Shown one piece after another: positions 34,968 to 45,237 of a stretch of DNA of 64,000 nt. Made by a program: the position numbers and the translations under genes. The notes beneath the pieces were generated by a model. It saw nothing but the letters and a program-made list of their open reading frames with translations, made no database searches and was not told where the DNA came from. The number at the start of each line of letters is the position of its first letter. Position 1 is the stretch's first letter. Source of the DNA: Brachionus plicatilis (taxonomy: Eukaryota > Rotifera > Eurotatoria > Ploima > Brachionidae); contig QEOQ01000344.1 in assembly GCA_010279815.1 (NCBI GenBank), positions 667,458-731,457 of the forward strand, read 5' to 3'.

Positions 34968-36746
34968 ATGATTTTTTTACTAAAAATTTGTTTATTATTT
35001 TTGAGCATCAATGCTGGACTTGGTAATTTTTTTTTAAATATTTAATAAAATTTTCTTGATTAAATTATAGCCAATCTGTTGAAAAATGATAATATCCGTA
35101 TGAGAGATGGAGTACAAATTTCTATTGACATTTACACAAAAAATATTTCTGAGAGACTCCCTGTCATTTTAGAAATAACACCTTACGGAAAAAGAACCGG
35201 CCTGGCGACCAATTTTCACACAGAAGCGGGATTTTGGATAAAAAAAGGCTATGTGTTTGTAATAGCAGACTCGCGAGGCACTGGTAATTCCGATGGAGAG
35301 TTCGATATCTTGGCAAATGAGGCTGACGATGGCTATGACATAATCGAATGGATAACAAAGCAATCATGGTCGAATGGAAAGATAGGCATGAGGGGCTATT
35401 CTTACGCAGGCACAAATCAATGGTTAATCGCTGCTAAAAATCCACCAGGCTTGTCATGCATCACGCCAAGTACCTCTCTGGGAAAACCAATCGAACATTT
35501 TCCTTACTATGGAGCATTCTCTTTACAAGGCTCTTTAAATTGGATCAGCAAAAGACTAAAAACTAAATATCAAACCAAAAATTGGTCTACTGAAAATCCG
35601 ATTGAATGGCTCAAAATTAAACCTTTAAAAAACTTGGATATCTGTCTGACAGGACAAGTTTTGCCACTTTACAGAAAAATTCTACAACATCCAATTTTAG
35701 ATTCCTATTGGGACAAAATTGTCATGAAACCCATAAACTACTCGGAAATAAATATTCCAAGTTTGTCATTTACTGGATGGTATGATTTTGCACTATCTGG
35801 AACCATAATGAGATTCAAGGAAGCTGTTAAGTATACCAAGCGAAAAAATGACCAATTTATTTTAATAGGTCCATACAACCACTATCATGCACCTCATGGT
35901 GGCTACCATGCTATCACTGGCAAACCCATAAAACAAATTGGTGAAGTTTTTTTAAACGAAAATTCTCTATTGCCAGCTTTGAATATAACAAGCGAATTTT
36001 TCGATTGGTGTCTCAAAGATGGTATTAGGCCTTCATGGAATCAGACAAAAATTTATATCACTGGATCAAATGAGTGGGATGATAGATCATTCTTAATATC
36101 AAATGATGACAAGGAAAAATTTTTGTTTCTTAATAAAGATGGAAAGTTAACTACAAAGGAACCAAATGCAGACATCGGCTTTTTGGAATACGATCCGAGT
36201 CGTCCGGTCAGAAGTGATTTAATACCAAAATTAGAGTATCCAGTCAATTTAAATTTATATCTTAACAAAAGTGATTTTTTGGTTTATACAAGCGATAAGC
36301 TGAAAAAACCATTGACTATTTTTGATGAGATAAAGTTAGATTTAATTTTTTCGTCAAATGTTAAAGATACGGATTTTGTGGTTTTTTTGATGGATGTTCA
36401 TAGAGATGGTAAATCGGTAAAACTTGGATCAATGGAGTCCAATCAATTAAGAACTAGATACAGGTATGGTTTTGACAGAGAAATTTTGCTCGAAGAGAAT
36501 AAGATCTACAATTTGACTATTAATATGCATCAGATAGCACATACATTTTTAGCTGGACACAAAATTAGACTAGCTATTACAAATAGTTTTTATCCTCTAG
36601 TAAGTCCAAACCAAAATACTGGTAATCCGATAGGAGATGATGTAGACCTTCCATTAAAAAGCAAAAATACTATTTATTATGGAAATTGGCTGAATGGTGC
36701 CATTTCTTGCATTAAGTTTAAAAGCAAAGATGATTTTAAATCATAA
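34968..36746 (+). CDS. Secreted CocE/NonD-type alpha/beta hydrolase (X-Pro dipeptidyl-peptidase-like, S15 family)
   Basis: Two exons, 34968-35022 and 35071-36746, with a 48-nt GT-AG intron; 576 aa. Exon 1 encodes a clear signal peptide (MIFLLKICLLFLSINAGLA), so the product is probably secreted or lysosomal. The N-terminal alpha/beta hydrolase domain has ITPYGKR, ADSRGTGNSDGEF and the nucleophile elbow RGYSYAG (Ser about 129), then GWYDFALSG and GPYNHYHAPHGGYH, which should carry the acid and base. A helical cap is inserted around 155-230. The C-terminal jelly-roll typical of this group follows about 350 (LDLIFSSN, HTFLAGHKIRLAITNSFYPL). Relatives hydrolyse acyl esters or proline dipeptide bonds; substrate here is unknown. 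The family is mainly bacterial, so horizontal origin followed by gain of an intron and signal peptide is plausible. Confidence 0.85.
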
Positions 36747-37391
36747 ATAAATTAAATAAAAATTAGAAAAAAATTTTTCTCGTATAAATAAAAAACATAA
36801 TATTAAATGCCTAAATTTAATTGTTTTCCTAAAGGTAAAATAGAAAGACAGTTGAAGTGTCACAAATTTTTACTTTTTAAAAATTTTAAAAAACTAAAAA
36901 AGGCAAAAAGATATATTCAAAGATGGAAAAAAAAATTTTAAATTGGTTTAAAAATAAATAGAGAAAATATGGATGATGTTGGATAAAAAATGAACCTAAC
37001 ATAATAAGTTATTATAAATAATTAAAAATATTTTAAAAATGAGATTTTTGCTCAAAGAAAAACAAATAAAATTTCAAAGAAAGAAAAAAAATTTTTTTAT
37101 AATTCTGAATTAAAGAATATTTTTAATTCTTCAAAAATTAAAATTTGGTTTATCCACCAGGCATTACTCATAGTATTGAAAATAATCTTAACTATTCCTT
37201 TATGAATAACTAAGTAAAATTTAAAAGCATTCCAAGTTTTTGTAAATGGTTGTTCTTTGGTTGGTTATAAAGTAATGGTATTTTTTGAATTTTTAATATC
37301 TTTTAAAAAGATTATTATGTGAAAATAAAAAAAATGATAAAATACGAAATTTTATTTAAACTAATACTAATATTGAAAACGAAATGAAAAT
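36747..37391. other. Intergenic between convergent hydrolase and desaturase 1
   Basis: AT-rich 3' flanks with AATAAA-type words just after 36746. It holds the left member of an inverted repeat pair (37031-37180). Confidence 0.5.
37031..37180 (+). repeat. Inverted repeat flanking desaturase 1, left member
   Basis: About 150 bases matched, almost base for base, in reverse orientation at 39762-39909. Distinctive words: ATCCACCAGGCATTACTCAT and GCTCAAAGAAAAACAAATAA. The pair encloses the desaturase 1 gene with its upstream region. It could be two copies of one MITE or the arms of a larger unit. Confidence 0.7.
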
Positions 37392-39062
37392 CTATGAATT
37401 GTAGGCTTCATACCATATTTCGCCGGATTCTTTCAGACAACTTTAAAAAACAAATTTAAAAAATATAAAATTGATTTTTTTTTCTTAATCTACTTGTAAA
37501 TATCAAATGTTGCTTGACTCATGGTCTTACATTGATATTCAATATCATATTTTTTGCACAATTGCTTGACATGTGGTGCTATTTTGTATAAATTGTGTCT
37601 TGGCATTGTTGGAAACAAACTTTTTAATTTATCAAATTAAAAGAACAATCTAAAAAAATTGAAAATTCAAAAAGTTTACTGATGTTCAATTTGGAAATTG
37701 AGGTGTCCTGATACCCAATCATTGAAAGCTGATTGCTCAACATTGCATGTGGTAATAAGTTGAGTTCTGAACCAACTTAAATCTTTGTCATAATCAATTT
37801 CCATGGGCAGATGGCTCATTTGAGTTGACCAAATAAACCAAAAGCTGTAAAAAAATCTGACCAAAAATGTAAGCTTAATCGCACCGAGGATACCCAAACT
37901 TGAAGCGAACATAAAATACCATCTGAGATAATAAACTGAGATCCACAACATGTCCTTTGAAAAAAATTATAATTGTAGCCCTTATTTGAATACTTTTTAA
38001 AAAAAATCACCATTATTTTCATATACCGAATCATGTATATATACTGTTCCACAACCGATAAAATAACACCCGCTGGCGGCAAAGTGACAAAGAAATAAAA
38101 TTGCTGCAAATTGTATGGTAACCAGCCTTTTTTCTTTTTACCGATTTCTTCTGGCAATTTTTTTCCAAGCAAATAAAAATAACTTATCCTAATATCTGGA
38201 TCTTTTTTTATAGCATTCGGCTTGGCATGGTGTTTAAAATGTCTATTGTTCCAACGATTGGATGAAAATCCCATTATTGCTCCAATTACTACTCTATGCG
38301 CAAGATGGTTCATTTTTGTAGATTTAAAAACAGATAAATGTCCCAAATCATGCTGCAACCATCCAGCTTGAGCTTGAGTTGTAACCAAACAAGCTACTGC
38401 AATGAAATAAGTCAACCAGTTATCATAGCCACTTTTGTAGATAATATAAGTCCCGATCAAATCAAGAACAATCAACTGTAAAAAATGAAGTGAATAAAAC
38501 CATCCACTCGGTTTGAAAAGATTCATTCCTTCGGCAAGCTTTCTCAACTGCTGAAAATCTTTATTCAATTCATCCTTTTTTTAATAAAAAAAAATAATTA
38601 AAATAATTTTATTTTAATCTAACAAAAAATTAAGTAAAAAATTTAGTTTAAATAAATTTTCCTTTTTATCTAACAGAAAATTAATTACTTTTCTTTCTTC
38701 GTTTTGATTAACGTCTGATTCTGGCACCACTTTTCCAATTTTTAAAGTTTTCAGATACTTTTCAACTTTATTCATATCCTTGTGAAATGATGTAAATGCA
38801 TCCTTTAATTACAAAAAAAAAATTAAATTTTTTTAAAGATAATTGATTTATTGATATAAATTACAGTAGCATCTTGTCCAACATTGTTCATCAGAATAAC
38901 TTTACCACCTGGATGTTTTTTGCTGAAATTGGTTACATCGTAGACATGGTTATCAATGACAATCCATTTATTTTGTCTTATTTCACTCCATTTAAAATTT
39001 TTTATTTCTTCACTCACACTTTTGTCCGCCTCGTTGGGAACAAGGTTAGCGCCTTTACCCAT
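37392..39062 (-). CDS. Front-end fatty acid desaturase with N-terminal cytochrome b5, copy 1
   Basis: Six exons, high to low: 39062-38865, 38802-38689, 38574-38011, 37954-37680, 37619-37494, 37440-37392; 441 aa, phases close. Residues 1-90 are a fused cytochrome b5 with heme motif HPGG (50-53). The desaturase has the three di-iron histidine boxes HDLGH (179-183), HFKHH (216-220) and QIEHH (380-384). The Gln in the third box is diagnostic of front-end (delta-4/5/6/8 type) desaturases that insert a double bond between an existing one and the carboxyl end, in the ER membrane, with electrons from cytochrome b5. Hydrophobic spans lie around 130-175 and 270-335. Regiospecificity cannot be read from sequence. 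First of three copies; exon 5 is identical in all three. Confidence 0.9.
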
Positions 39063-39067
39063 CTCGA

Positions 39068-39300
39068 ATCGTAATGAAAGCTATCTAAATTATTTCTTAA
39101 AAAATAAGTTTTTTATTATTAAATTTAAAGTATTATCCTTTTTAAACAAAAAAAATGTTTGATATTTATAGGTTTAGCTTTTTACATAATGCCAATATTT
39201 CATGCCCGGCTAGTCATGCTATTTTATTAATTAGTTTTACTATATATTATTTTTGAGATTGGTTACGAAATCAATTCAAAATATTTGTAAGCGATTGTCT
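39068..39300 (-). promoter_or_regulatory. Conserved upstream region of desaturase 1
   Basis: About 230 bases upstream of the ATG are closely matched upstream of copy 2 (46922-47158) but not copy 3. The strongest block reads, on the gene strand, GACAATCGCTTACAAATATT followed by GTAACCAATCTC, which includes a CCAAT box. Shared retention suggests either recent duplication or regulatory constraint. Confidence 0.45.
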
Positions 39301-39761
39301 ATTAAAATTCAAAATTTGTTTGGATCGTTATTGCTCTCTGCTAATTTTAAATTAATAATTAAATACAATCTTACCTTTGGAAACAAAAGCAATTTTTTTG
39401 AACATTCTTTTGCTATATGAGTGAGTTTTAGGATTTTTGTAATTTAAAAAACTATCTCAATTTTATATAACAAAATATATATCACATGTATAATCGAGTA
39501 AGCTAAACTCAATAATGAATTAGTTTTAAGATTTTACGTATAATCAAAATTTATTATTTAAGAAATGATAGCACCAATTGAATATTAAAATTAAATGGAA
39601 TAAGCTAAATTATTGAATTGAATTTTTTGGAAATAAATTATTTAATTTAAAAATTAATTTAATTTAATTTTATAAATCTAAGAAAAATTATTAAATAAAG
39701 GATTTATTTAAATTTCTTAATAAAATGATATTTTAGACCGTACTCAAAAAGATTTTTTTTC

Positions 39762-39909
39762 TCAATACTATGAGTAATGCCTGGTGGATAAACAAAATTT
39801 TAATTTTTGAAGAATTAAAAATATTCTTTAATTCAGAATTTAAAAAAATTTTTTTTCTTTCTTTGAAATTTTATTTGTTTTTCTTTGAGCAAAAATTTCA
39901 TTTTTAAAT
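39762..39909 (-). repeat. Inverted repeat flanking desaturase 1, right member
   Basis: Reverse-orientation match to 37031-37180 with only scattered differences, starting at TCAATACTATGAGTAATGCC. The similarity stops sharply at both ends. Confidence 0.7.
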
Positions 39910-40593
39910 TATTAGATTTTAATTCAATCAATTTAATAAAAAATTTAACTATTAAATTAAAGAAGAATGATTAAAAAGAATGTTAAAAATAGGACAAGTA
40001 TTTAAATTTGACAAGATGCTTGATTTCAATTATTTTTTTTGAAAAAAAATTTGTTTATTTTATAGATTTTTTTATTTGAATAGATTTGAAAATTTTATTT
40101 ATTGTAGGCATAATCTTTTTTTAACTAGATTAAATTTATGACTAATTTTGACAATGTTTTGTATGCTTAATTTTATTTATTTCCATTATTAAAAAAAAAA
40201 TTTCTTTTTTTCAAATATGTATGTTTAAAATTGTTTTCCAATTCAGGAATGAATATTAAATATCGGGCTTTGTTGATTTTCTTACATTTTATTCAAAAAT
40301 TGTTGTTTTGTTATTCCTTTGGAATTTTTTTTTTGAATTGACTTAGAAAAATAGATACAAGTCATTTCAAAAAAATTTATCTTGGAAATTAACAACAATT
40401 TTTGTATAAAATGTTGAAAAATTTACAAAGTCAGATTTCGTTGGAAAATATCTAAGAAATTTGTGTGATTTTATTAAATTATTAATTACAAAAGAAATAA
40501 AAAAATTCGAAATTTTTAAATATTTCACGGTTCAGGAAATATAATGATATAGTAATGGACCAAATAACCAAAAACTTTTTGGTTAAATAAATA

Positions 40594-40632
40594 ATCCATT
40601 AAATAATCATATGATATGATTATTTAATGGAT
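40594..40632. repeat. Perfect 17-bp-stem hairpin
   Basis: ATCCATTAAATAATCAT, five-base loop ATGAT, then the exact reverse complement. Another short inverted repeat (AACCAAAAA-C-TTTTTGGTT) lies about 10 bases upstream. No gene nearby to regulate. Confidence 0.7.
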
Positions 40633-41854
40633 CTTGACTCAAATCCTTTCTTAATACTAATTTTAGGATTCAGAACTCAACTGATTAAATCTTTAATAAA
40701 TATTTGATGGCAAGTCCTTCGGGAATTTTAGAACATAGAACAAAAGAAAAACAACTGATGCAAACTAAGTGTTAGTCAAATTTTAGAATTTTTTTGTTCC
40801 CCAAATTTACTTGAAAAATGGCAAATTTTCGTCGAAAAATTTTAATTTTTTAGCTTTGTTCAGATGAATGTTAATATTTAACTTATAAAATTCTAGAATT
40901 CAATTTCTAAAAATTATTTGATGTAAAAAATGATAAATTCAAGAAAAAAATATATTTTGTTTGACACATTCGCCAGGACTTAAAAAAAAAATAACTTGAG
41001 ACTGTATCCATCGCATTTAATTGATTTGGCAGATAATTATAAAATCGAATGTATTAAAGAACCAAGTTTGTAGATTTTTTAATTTTTACAAAATTCATTC
41101 GCTAATTTTTTTTAAAGATTTATCGAATTAATTTATTAAATGCTTTGAAAAGGTTTTGTTTTTCTTTTAATTCTTGTCACCATTCTTTAGATCATCTATT
41201 TAATTTAAGTGAACAAAACGTTAAAAAAAGAAAATGAGGTTTTTAAATTTTTTTCCCAAGAAATAAAAAAATTAAAAGAAAATTAAAAGAAATTAATTCT
41301 TTTCTAAGTTTTAAGTAACTCAAAGAGTCTCAATTGCAATAATTCTAGTTTTGGTTTAAAAATGTAACAATTAGAAACTGCTTAATGGTGGAAAAAAGGA
41401 AAAACTATTCACAAATAGTCGAAAAATCACTTCAAATTCTTAAAAAAATGTTAGGCTATTTTTATTTAATTATTTATTATTGAGTTTGCTTTCTCTCAAT
41501 GTAAAAATAAAAAATAAAAATAATCTGGAGCTAACTTGTATGTTAATATATTAAAACAGATAACAAAATGAAAAACAATTATCGAAAATAAAAAAAATAA
41601 ACATTTCATATTAGATCTTTAATAATAATAATAATAAAAATAATATTCAATTTTTAATTATTTTGTTAAATTTACCATTTTCACTGATTAATGGTTTTTA
41701 TTTAAAAAGCTCTAGCCCGATACATATCCGAAAAAAAAAAGAACGCTCAATGAATACCGTTGTTCGTCAGCGTTTTTCAAGCCGCCGAACCAAGTTTTTT
41801 CAGCGTCTTTTTTTTTTAAATTATTTTTTTCTAAAACAAAACTTTAGAGTTAAT

Positions 41855-41985
41855 TTTTTTTTGTCACAACTATATTTCTCAACTATATTTAAAAAATACT
41901 TTTCAGTTTTTTAATGGTTGTATAGGAGTAAAAATCTTCGCCATGTTAAAAGATTTGTATACGAGGTTGGGAGGAGTTTCTGTGT
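41855..41985 (+). repeat. Degenerate direct repeat, first member
   Basis: Shares with 42787-42915 the words AAAAAATACTTTTCAGTT, GCCATGTTA and TTTGTATACG followed by GGTTGG and AGGAGTTT. Roughly four of five bases agree. Probably two copies of an unclassified mobile element end. Confidence 0.5.
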
Positions 41986-42786
41986 TTTTTAGTCGAATTA
42001 TTTAAAATTAATCTATTGCTTAGTAGTTAATAAATTAAAAAAAGTGCGAATTAAATTTGATTAATTTTTTGAAAATTTTTTATTAAAAAGCGCACAATAT
42101 TAAAGGTAATATAAATTAAAAATTGATATTATAGTTATTGAGTAAACTAAAATAAACGCTCTTAGAACAAACTCAATAATTTCTTTCCACCTCTCAAATA
42201 GTCAATTGCTTACCAAATTTATCCTAGATACTATCCATGAAAAATGCAAAAAAATTTAGATGGTACCCTTTAAAGTTCTCTTATCAAATAATTGTCCATA
42301 TTCTATGAATCATTAATTTAAAGCTTAATTATTCCATTTTCTCGTGTCCTCAAATTTATTCGCATTTTTACTTATTTAACTTATTTTAATTTGTTTCTAA
42401 AAGTAAAAAAAAAAGGAAAAAGAACAAAAAAATTAAATAATCAAAGGTTTATTTCGGAACAATTTTGTAAGGACATCTCTTAAAAAAGTCATTAGTGTGG
42501 TAAGCTTAACTAAAGAAAGAAATAGCAAACAAGAAAGTTGAAGAAATATTCTAACATTTTAAAATATTAGCAAGAAATCAATATTAAATTCTCAAGCACT
42601 TTAGAAAGCTTATTATTTAACCTGATAAATTAATAAAATTTAAGCAATTTAATAAAAAAAATTGGAATTTAAATTGTCTAAACTTTTTTAATAAGATGGG
42701 AAAAAATCCACTCTCAAGCAGGATTTTTTTTTTTGGAATAAAAATAAATAATTTACTAACAAAAATGAGATTAATTTCAACTTTGG

Positions 42787-42915
42787 TCACAAATAAAGAA
42801 GAATTCTCAGCTATATATAAAAAATACTTTTCAGTTATTTAATTATTGTTTTGGAGCAAAAATCATTGCCATGTTATAAAATTTGTATACGCGGTTGGCA
42901 GGAGTTTAAATTTTG
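42787..42915 (+). repeat. Degenerate direct repeat, second member
   Basis: Partner of 41855-41985, about 930 bases downstream in the same orientation. Both members are followed by GTGCG-type palindromic patches, suggesting a longer duplicated unit. Confidence 0.5.
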
Positions 42916-43156
42916 CTTGTGAAATAATTAAAGTAGACATGTTTAAAAGCTGCTTTACTTTGAACTTTGATAATTTTAAAAGTTTGGGCAGTTGATTTAA
43001 AAAATGTGCGAATAACAGTATTTTTAATTTTTAAAAAATTTAAATTAATGGCGCATAATTTGAGTTCCGGATAATTATATAAAAGTGGAATGATATTCTT
43101 AATAATAATTGTAAATAAAAACAAATTAAAACTCTTAAAATGTCGTTTGAAATAAA

Positions 43157-44008
43157 CTCCTCTTTTCTCATCCTGGGCTTGGGACCGGCTTACGGCAGAG
43201 TTATGGTGGCTTATAATGTATTTTTAATAACAGCTTTATTTTTTAAAATTGATTAAAATAAGTAATTGTTTCATCCTTCTTTTAATTGATTCTTCTAAAA
43301 TCTTTATTTGAAAACTTTAAAGACAAATTTAAATTGGACATTTGGTTAGAAAATATCCGAGCAATTATAATTTGGCAACGAACTCAATTTATTTCAAGAA
43401 ACTTGAAAAATAATTAAAGTTAAAGCTTGAACAAAATTACAATTTTTTACCTAAAGAATGTTTTTTTTCAAGGATCTGTTTTTTTTTTTTTTAAATAGTT
43501 AAAATATTTGTACGTAAAATTTTTGTCACCCTCTTATTTTTTCATCCGGGCTTGGGACCGGCATACGGCATAGTTATGACGGCGTCTTCCCCTAAGAAGC
43601 ACGTGGGACGTTCATCATAAACAGCGCCACTCATCCGAGCACTTTTAATTTGGCTGCGAACTCGGCTACTATTTAGACTAGCTTGGAACCACAAACCAAG
43701 CGACATTCTCAATTTAGAAAGAGAGAATGTCTTAACTTTAGTGCTTCCAAAGTTACGGCTATCCAAAGAGGGTCAGCTGTAAAACAAGTTCTCGCTCTGC
43801 TAAGATTCTATACTGGATGATGGTCAAGCCAGCGGCACCCTCATACGACAAGACTAGGACAAAGACCCTTAGATCTATGTACCCGTAATACAGCTCTTCT
43901 TCAGACACGTAGAAGACCACATAGTGTGGCTGCCACCACCCTCCTCTTTTCTCATCCTGGGCTTGGGACCGGCTTACGGCAGAGTTATGGTGGCTTATAA
44001 TGTATTTA
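43157..44008 (-). repeat. GC-rich repeat block with three copies of a conserved motif
   Basis: A compositional island in very AT-rich DNA. The first and last about 66 bases (43157-43224 and 43941-44008) are the same sequence in direct orientation, and a third, diverged copy lies at 43531-43583. On the minus strand the motif reads GCCGTAAGCCGGTCCCAAGC then CCAGGATGAG and AGAGGAGGG. From memory this resembles a GC-rich terminal motif of animal non-LTR retrotransposons, but I cannot verify that. Frames across it (43542-43766, 43759-44013) show no known domain. Confidence 0.55.
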
Positions 44009-44043
44009 CACAAGGGCTTTGAACAGCCATTGAATCATATTTT

Positions 44044-44304
44044 CAGACTTGTTTATAAGTCACAGTTTTAAGTCTAAGTCACTAAAATTTAAGTCAAAGT
44101 TATGACTTGCACAAAAATTTTTATCAATACCTGCTTCATCAGGACCAGTTGATCTGGTTACATTAACAGACCACATAGGTCAAGATTAACAGCCAGGAAT
44201 TTGAAAGCAACTTCTTTATTGGTATCAATTATGGATTTATTAAATCCTAGACTAGTTTAAAAAAAAAAAAATTTAAGTCATTTTGTGACTTAAAAACAAA
44301 TCTA
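44044..44304 (+). mobile_element. hAT-derived short element, family B, with 8-bp duplication
   Basis: Flanked by identical CATATTTT (44036-44043 and 44305-44312). Ends are decayed versions of CAGAGTTGTTTAAAAGTC. The interior retains a fragment of hAT transposase (LSIPASSGPV, then a degraded NRPHRSRLTARN-like stretch) closely related to 22465-23796. So it is a deletion derivative of an autonomous hAT element and links the MITEs to that family. Confidence 0.8.
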
Positions 44305-45001
44305 CATATTTTATAACTTATTGAGAAAATCAAGTTTTTTAAGCGTTCTGCAGCGTAAAAAACGCTGAAAAGAAACCGTTTTAACGCTGGTAAAACTTTC
44401 TTTTTTTTTTGTCTAATTTAATATATGGCCGACCGTCTGGTAAATTCTCTACATTTTCTGGATTTAATTGTCTAAGCAGATAAAGTTCTAATAAATATAT
44501 GGCTTATTTAAGTCTATTTATTCCATTCAAAAACATTAGAAATTCTACAGATTAAATTTTTAAGAGATTTTTTAGATGATTTCTTATGTTCGACAATTAG
44601 TACCAAGAAAATCTTTACTGGCTGGATATTTAATAAAAGTTGTTTTTAATTCAATGGTCTTTAAATTAAGTCATTGACTTAAAGTTAGCGGCTGGCGCTT
44701 TTAATTGTTGATAAAAATAATTAAAGTCCTAGAATAGCTTAGAACTTAAGTTGCCAGTCTAATTTATAATATAAAACTGATTCTATGGTTAGATCCTTAA
44801 AGTCATAGAAAATGGCTCCAAATTTGTTATGTTGTTTTCTATTTAAATATATTTGATTTAATTGTTGTTTTTCTAAGCTTGTCTTTCTTTGTAAATTAAA
44901 GAATAAAATATTTATAAGAATTCAAATTAGTCTTTATATCATGGCACCTGGTAAACAAAAACAGTTTAGTGACCAACCTCGAACTAGCCGCCATCATAAT
45001 G
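44305..45001. other. AT-rich stretch, nothing firmly recognised
   Basis: Contains AACGCTG/CAGCGTT words (44345-44400) that resemble, in inverse orientation, words at 41730-41815, possibly ends of one old element. No gene. Confidence 0.3.
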
Positions 45002-45047
45002 GTGACAGCAGTGGGATTTGAACCCACGCCAGTATACACTGGCCAGA
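45002..45047 (-). tRNA. Partial tRNA, 3' half of a class II (Leu-like) tRNA, or SINE head
   Basis: On the minus strand: an anticodon 3' stem-like TCTGG, a long variable arm hairpin CCAGT-GTAT-ACTGG, a perfect T-arm GTGGG-TTCAAAT-CCCAC (B box intact), and an acceptor strand TGCTGTCAC. No D-arm, A box or matching 5' acceptor strand is present within 100 bases upstream, so it is truncated at about the anticodon. Leu-like by variable arm and T-arm sequence. A decayed tRNA gene or a tRNA-derived SINE fragment. Confidence 0.6.
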
Positions 45048-45237
45048 AATTTGTTTGTAAATTTGTATTAAAAGATTAGGACAAGATATTTGAGGCTACA
45101 AAAAAATATTAAGCCAACAAGAAAAACAATTCAAATAGTTTTAAAAAATATCAAACATATAAAAATTGAGAAAAAAAATTGACAAAAATAAAATAATTTA
45201 TTTAAACTAATACTAATATCTAAAAATAAATGAAAAT

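Larger units (their letters stand above)
39910..43156. other. Gene-free AT-rich stretch between desaturases 1 and 2
   Basis: No supportable gene. It contains a 39-base perfect hairpin (40594-40632), a degenerate direct repeat pair (41855-41985 and 42787-42915), and GTGCG...CGCAC palindromic patches (about 42040-42095 and 43005-43060). Confidence 0.4.

Noticed and set aside
34968..36746. Bacterial contamination as the source of the CocE-like hydrolase
   Set aside because: It has a spliceosomal-type intron with a phase-perfect signal-peptide exon and local base composition, and lies between animal genes.
43157..44008. Hammerhead ribozyme in the GC-rich motif
   Set aside because: I looked for the CTGATGA and GAAA core and did not find it in the right arrangement.
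43542..44013. Two overlapping minus-strand frames in the GC-rich block
   Set aside because: They run through repeated non-coding motif copies and lack any domain; GC-richness alone lengthens frames.
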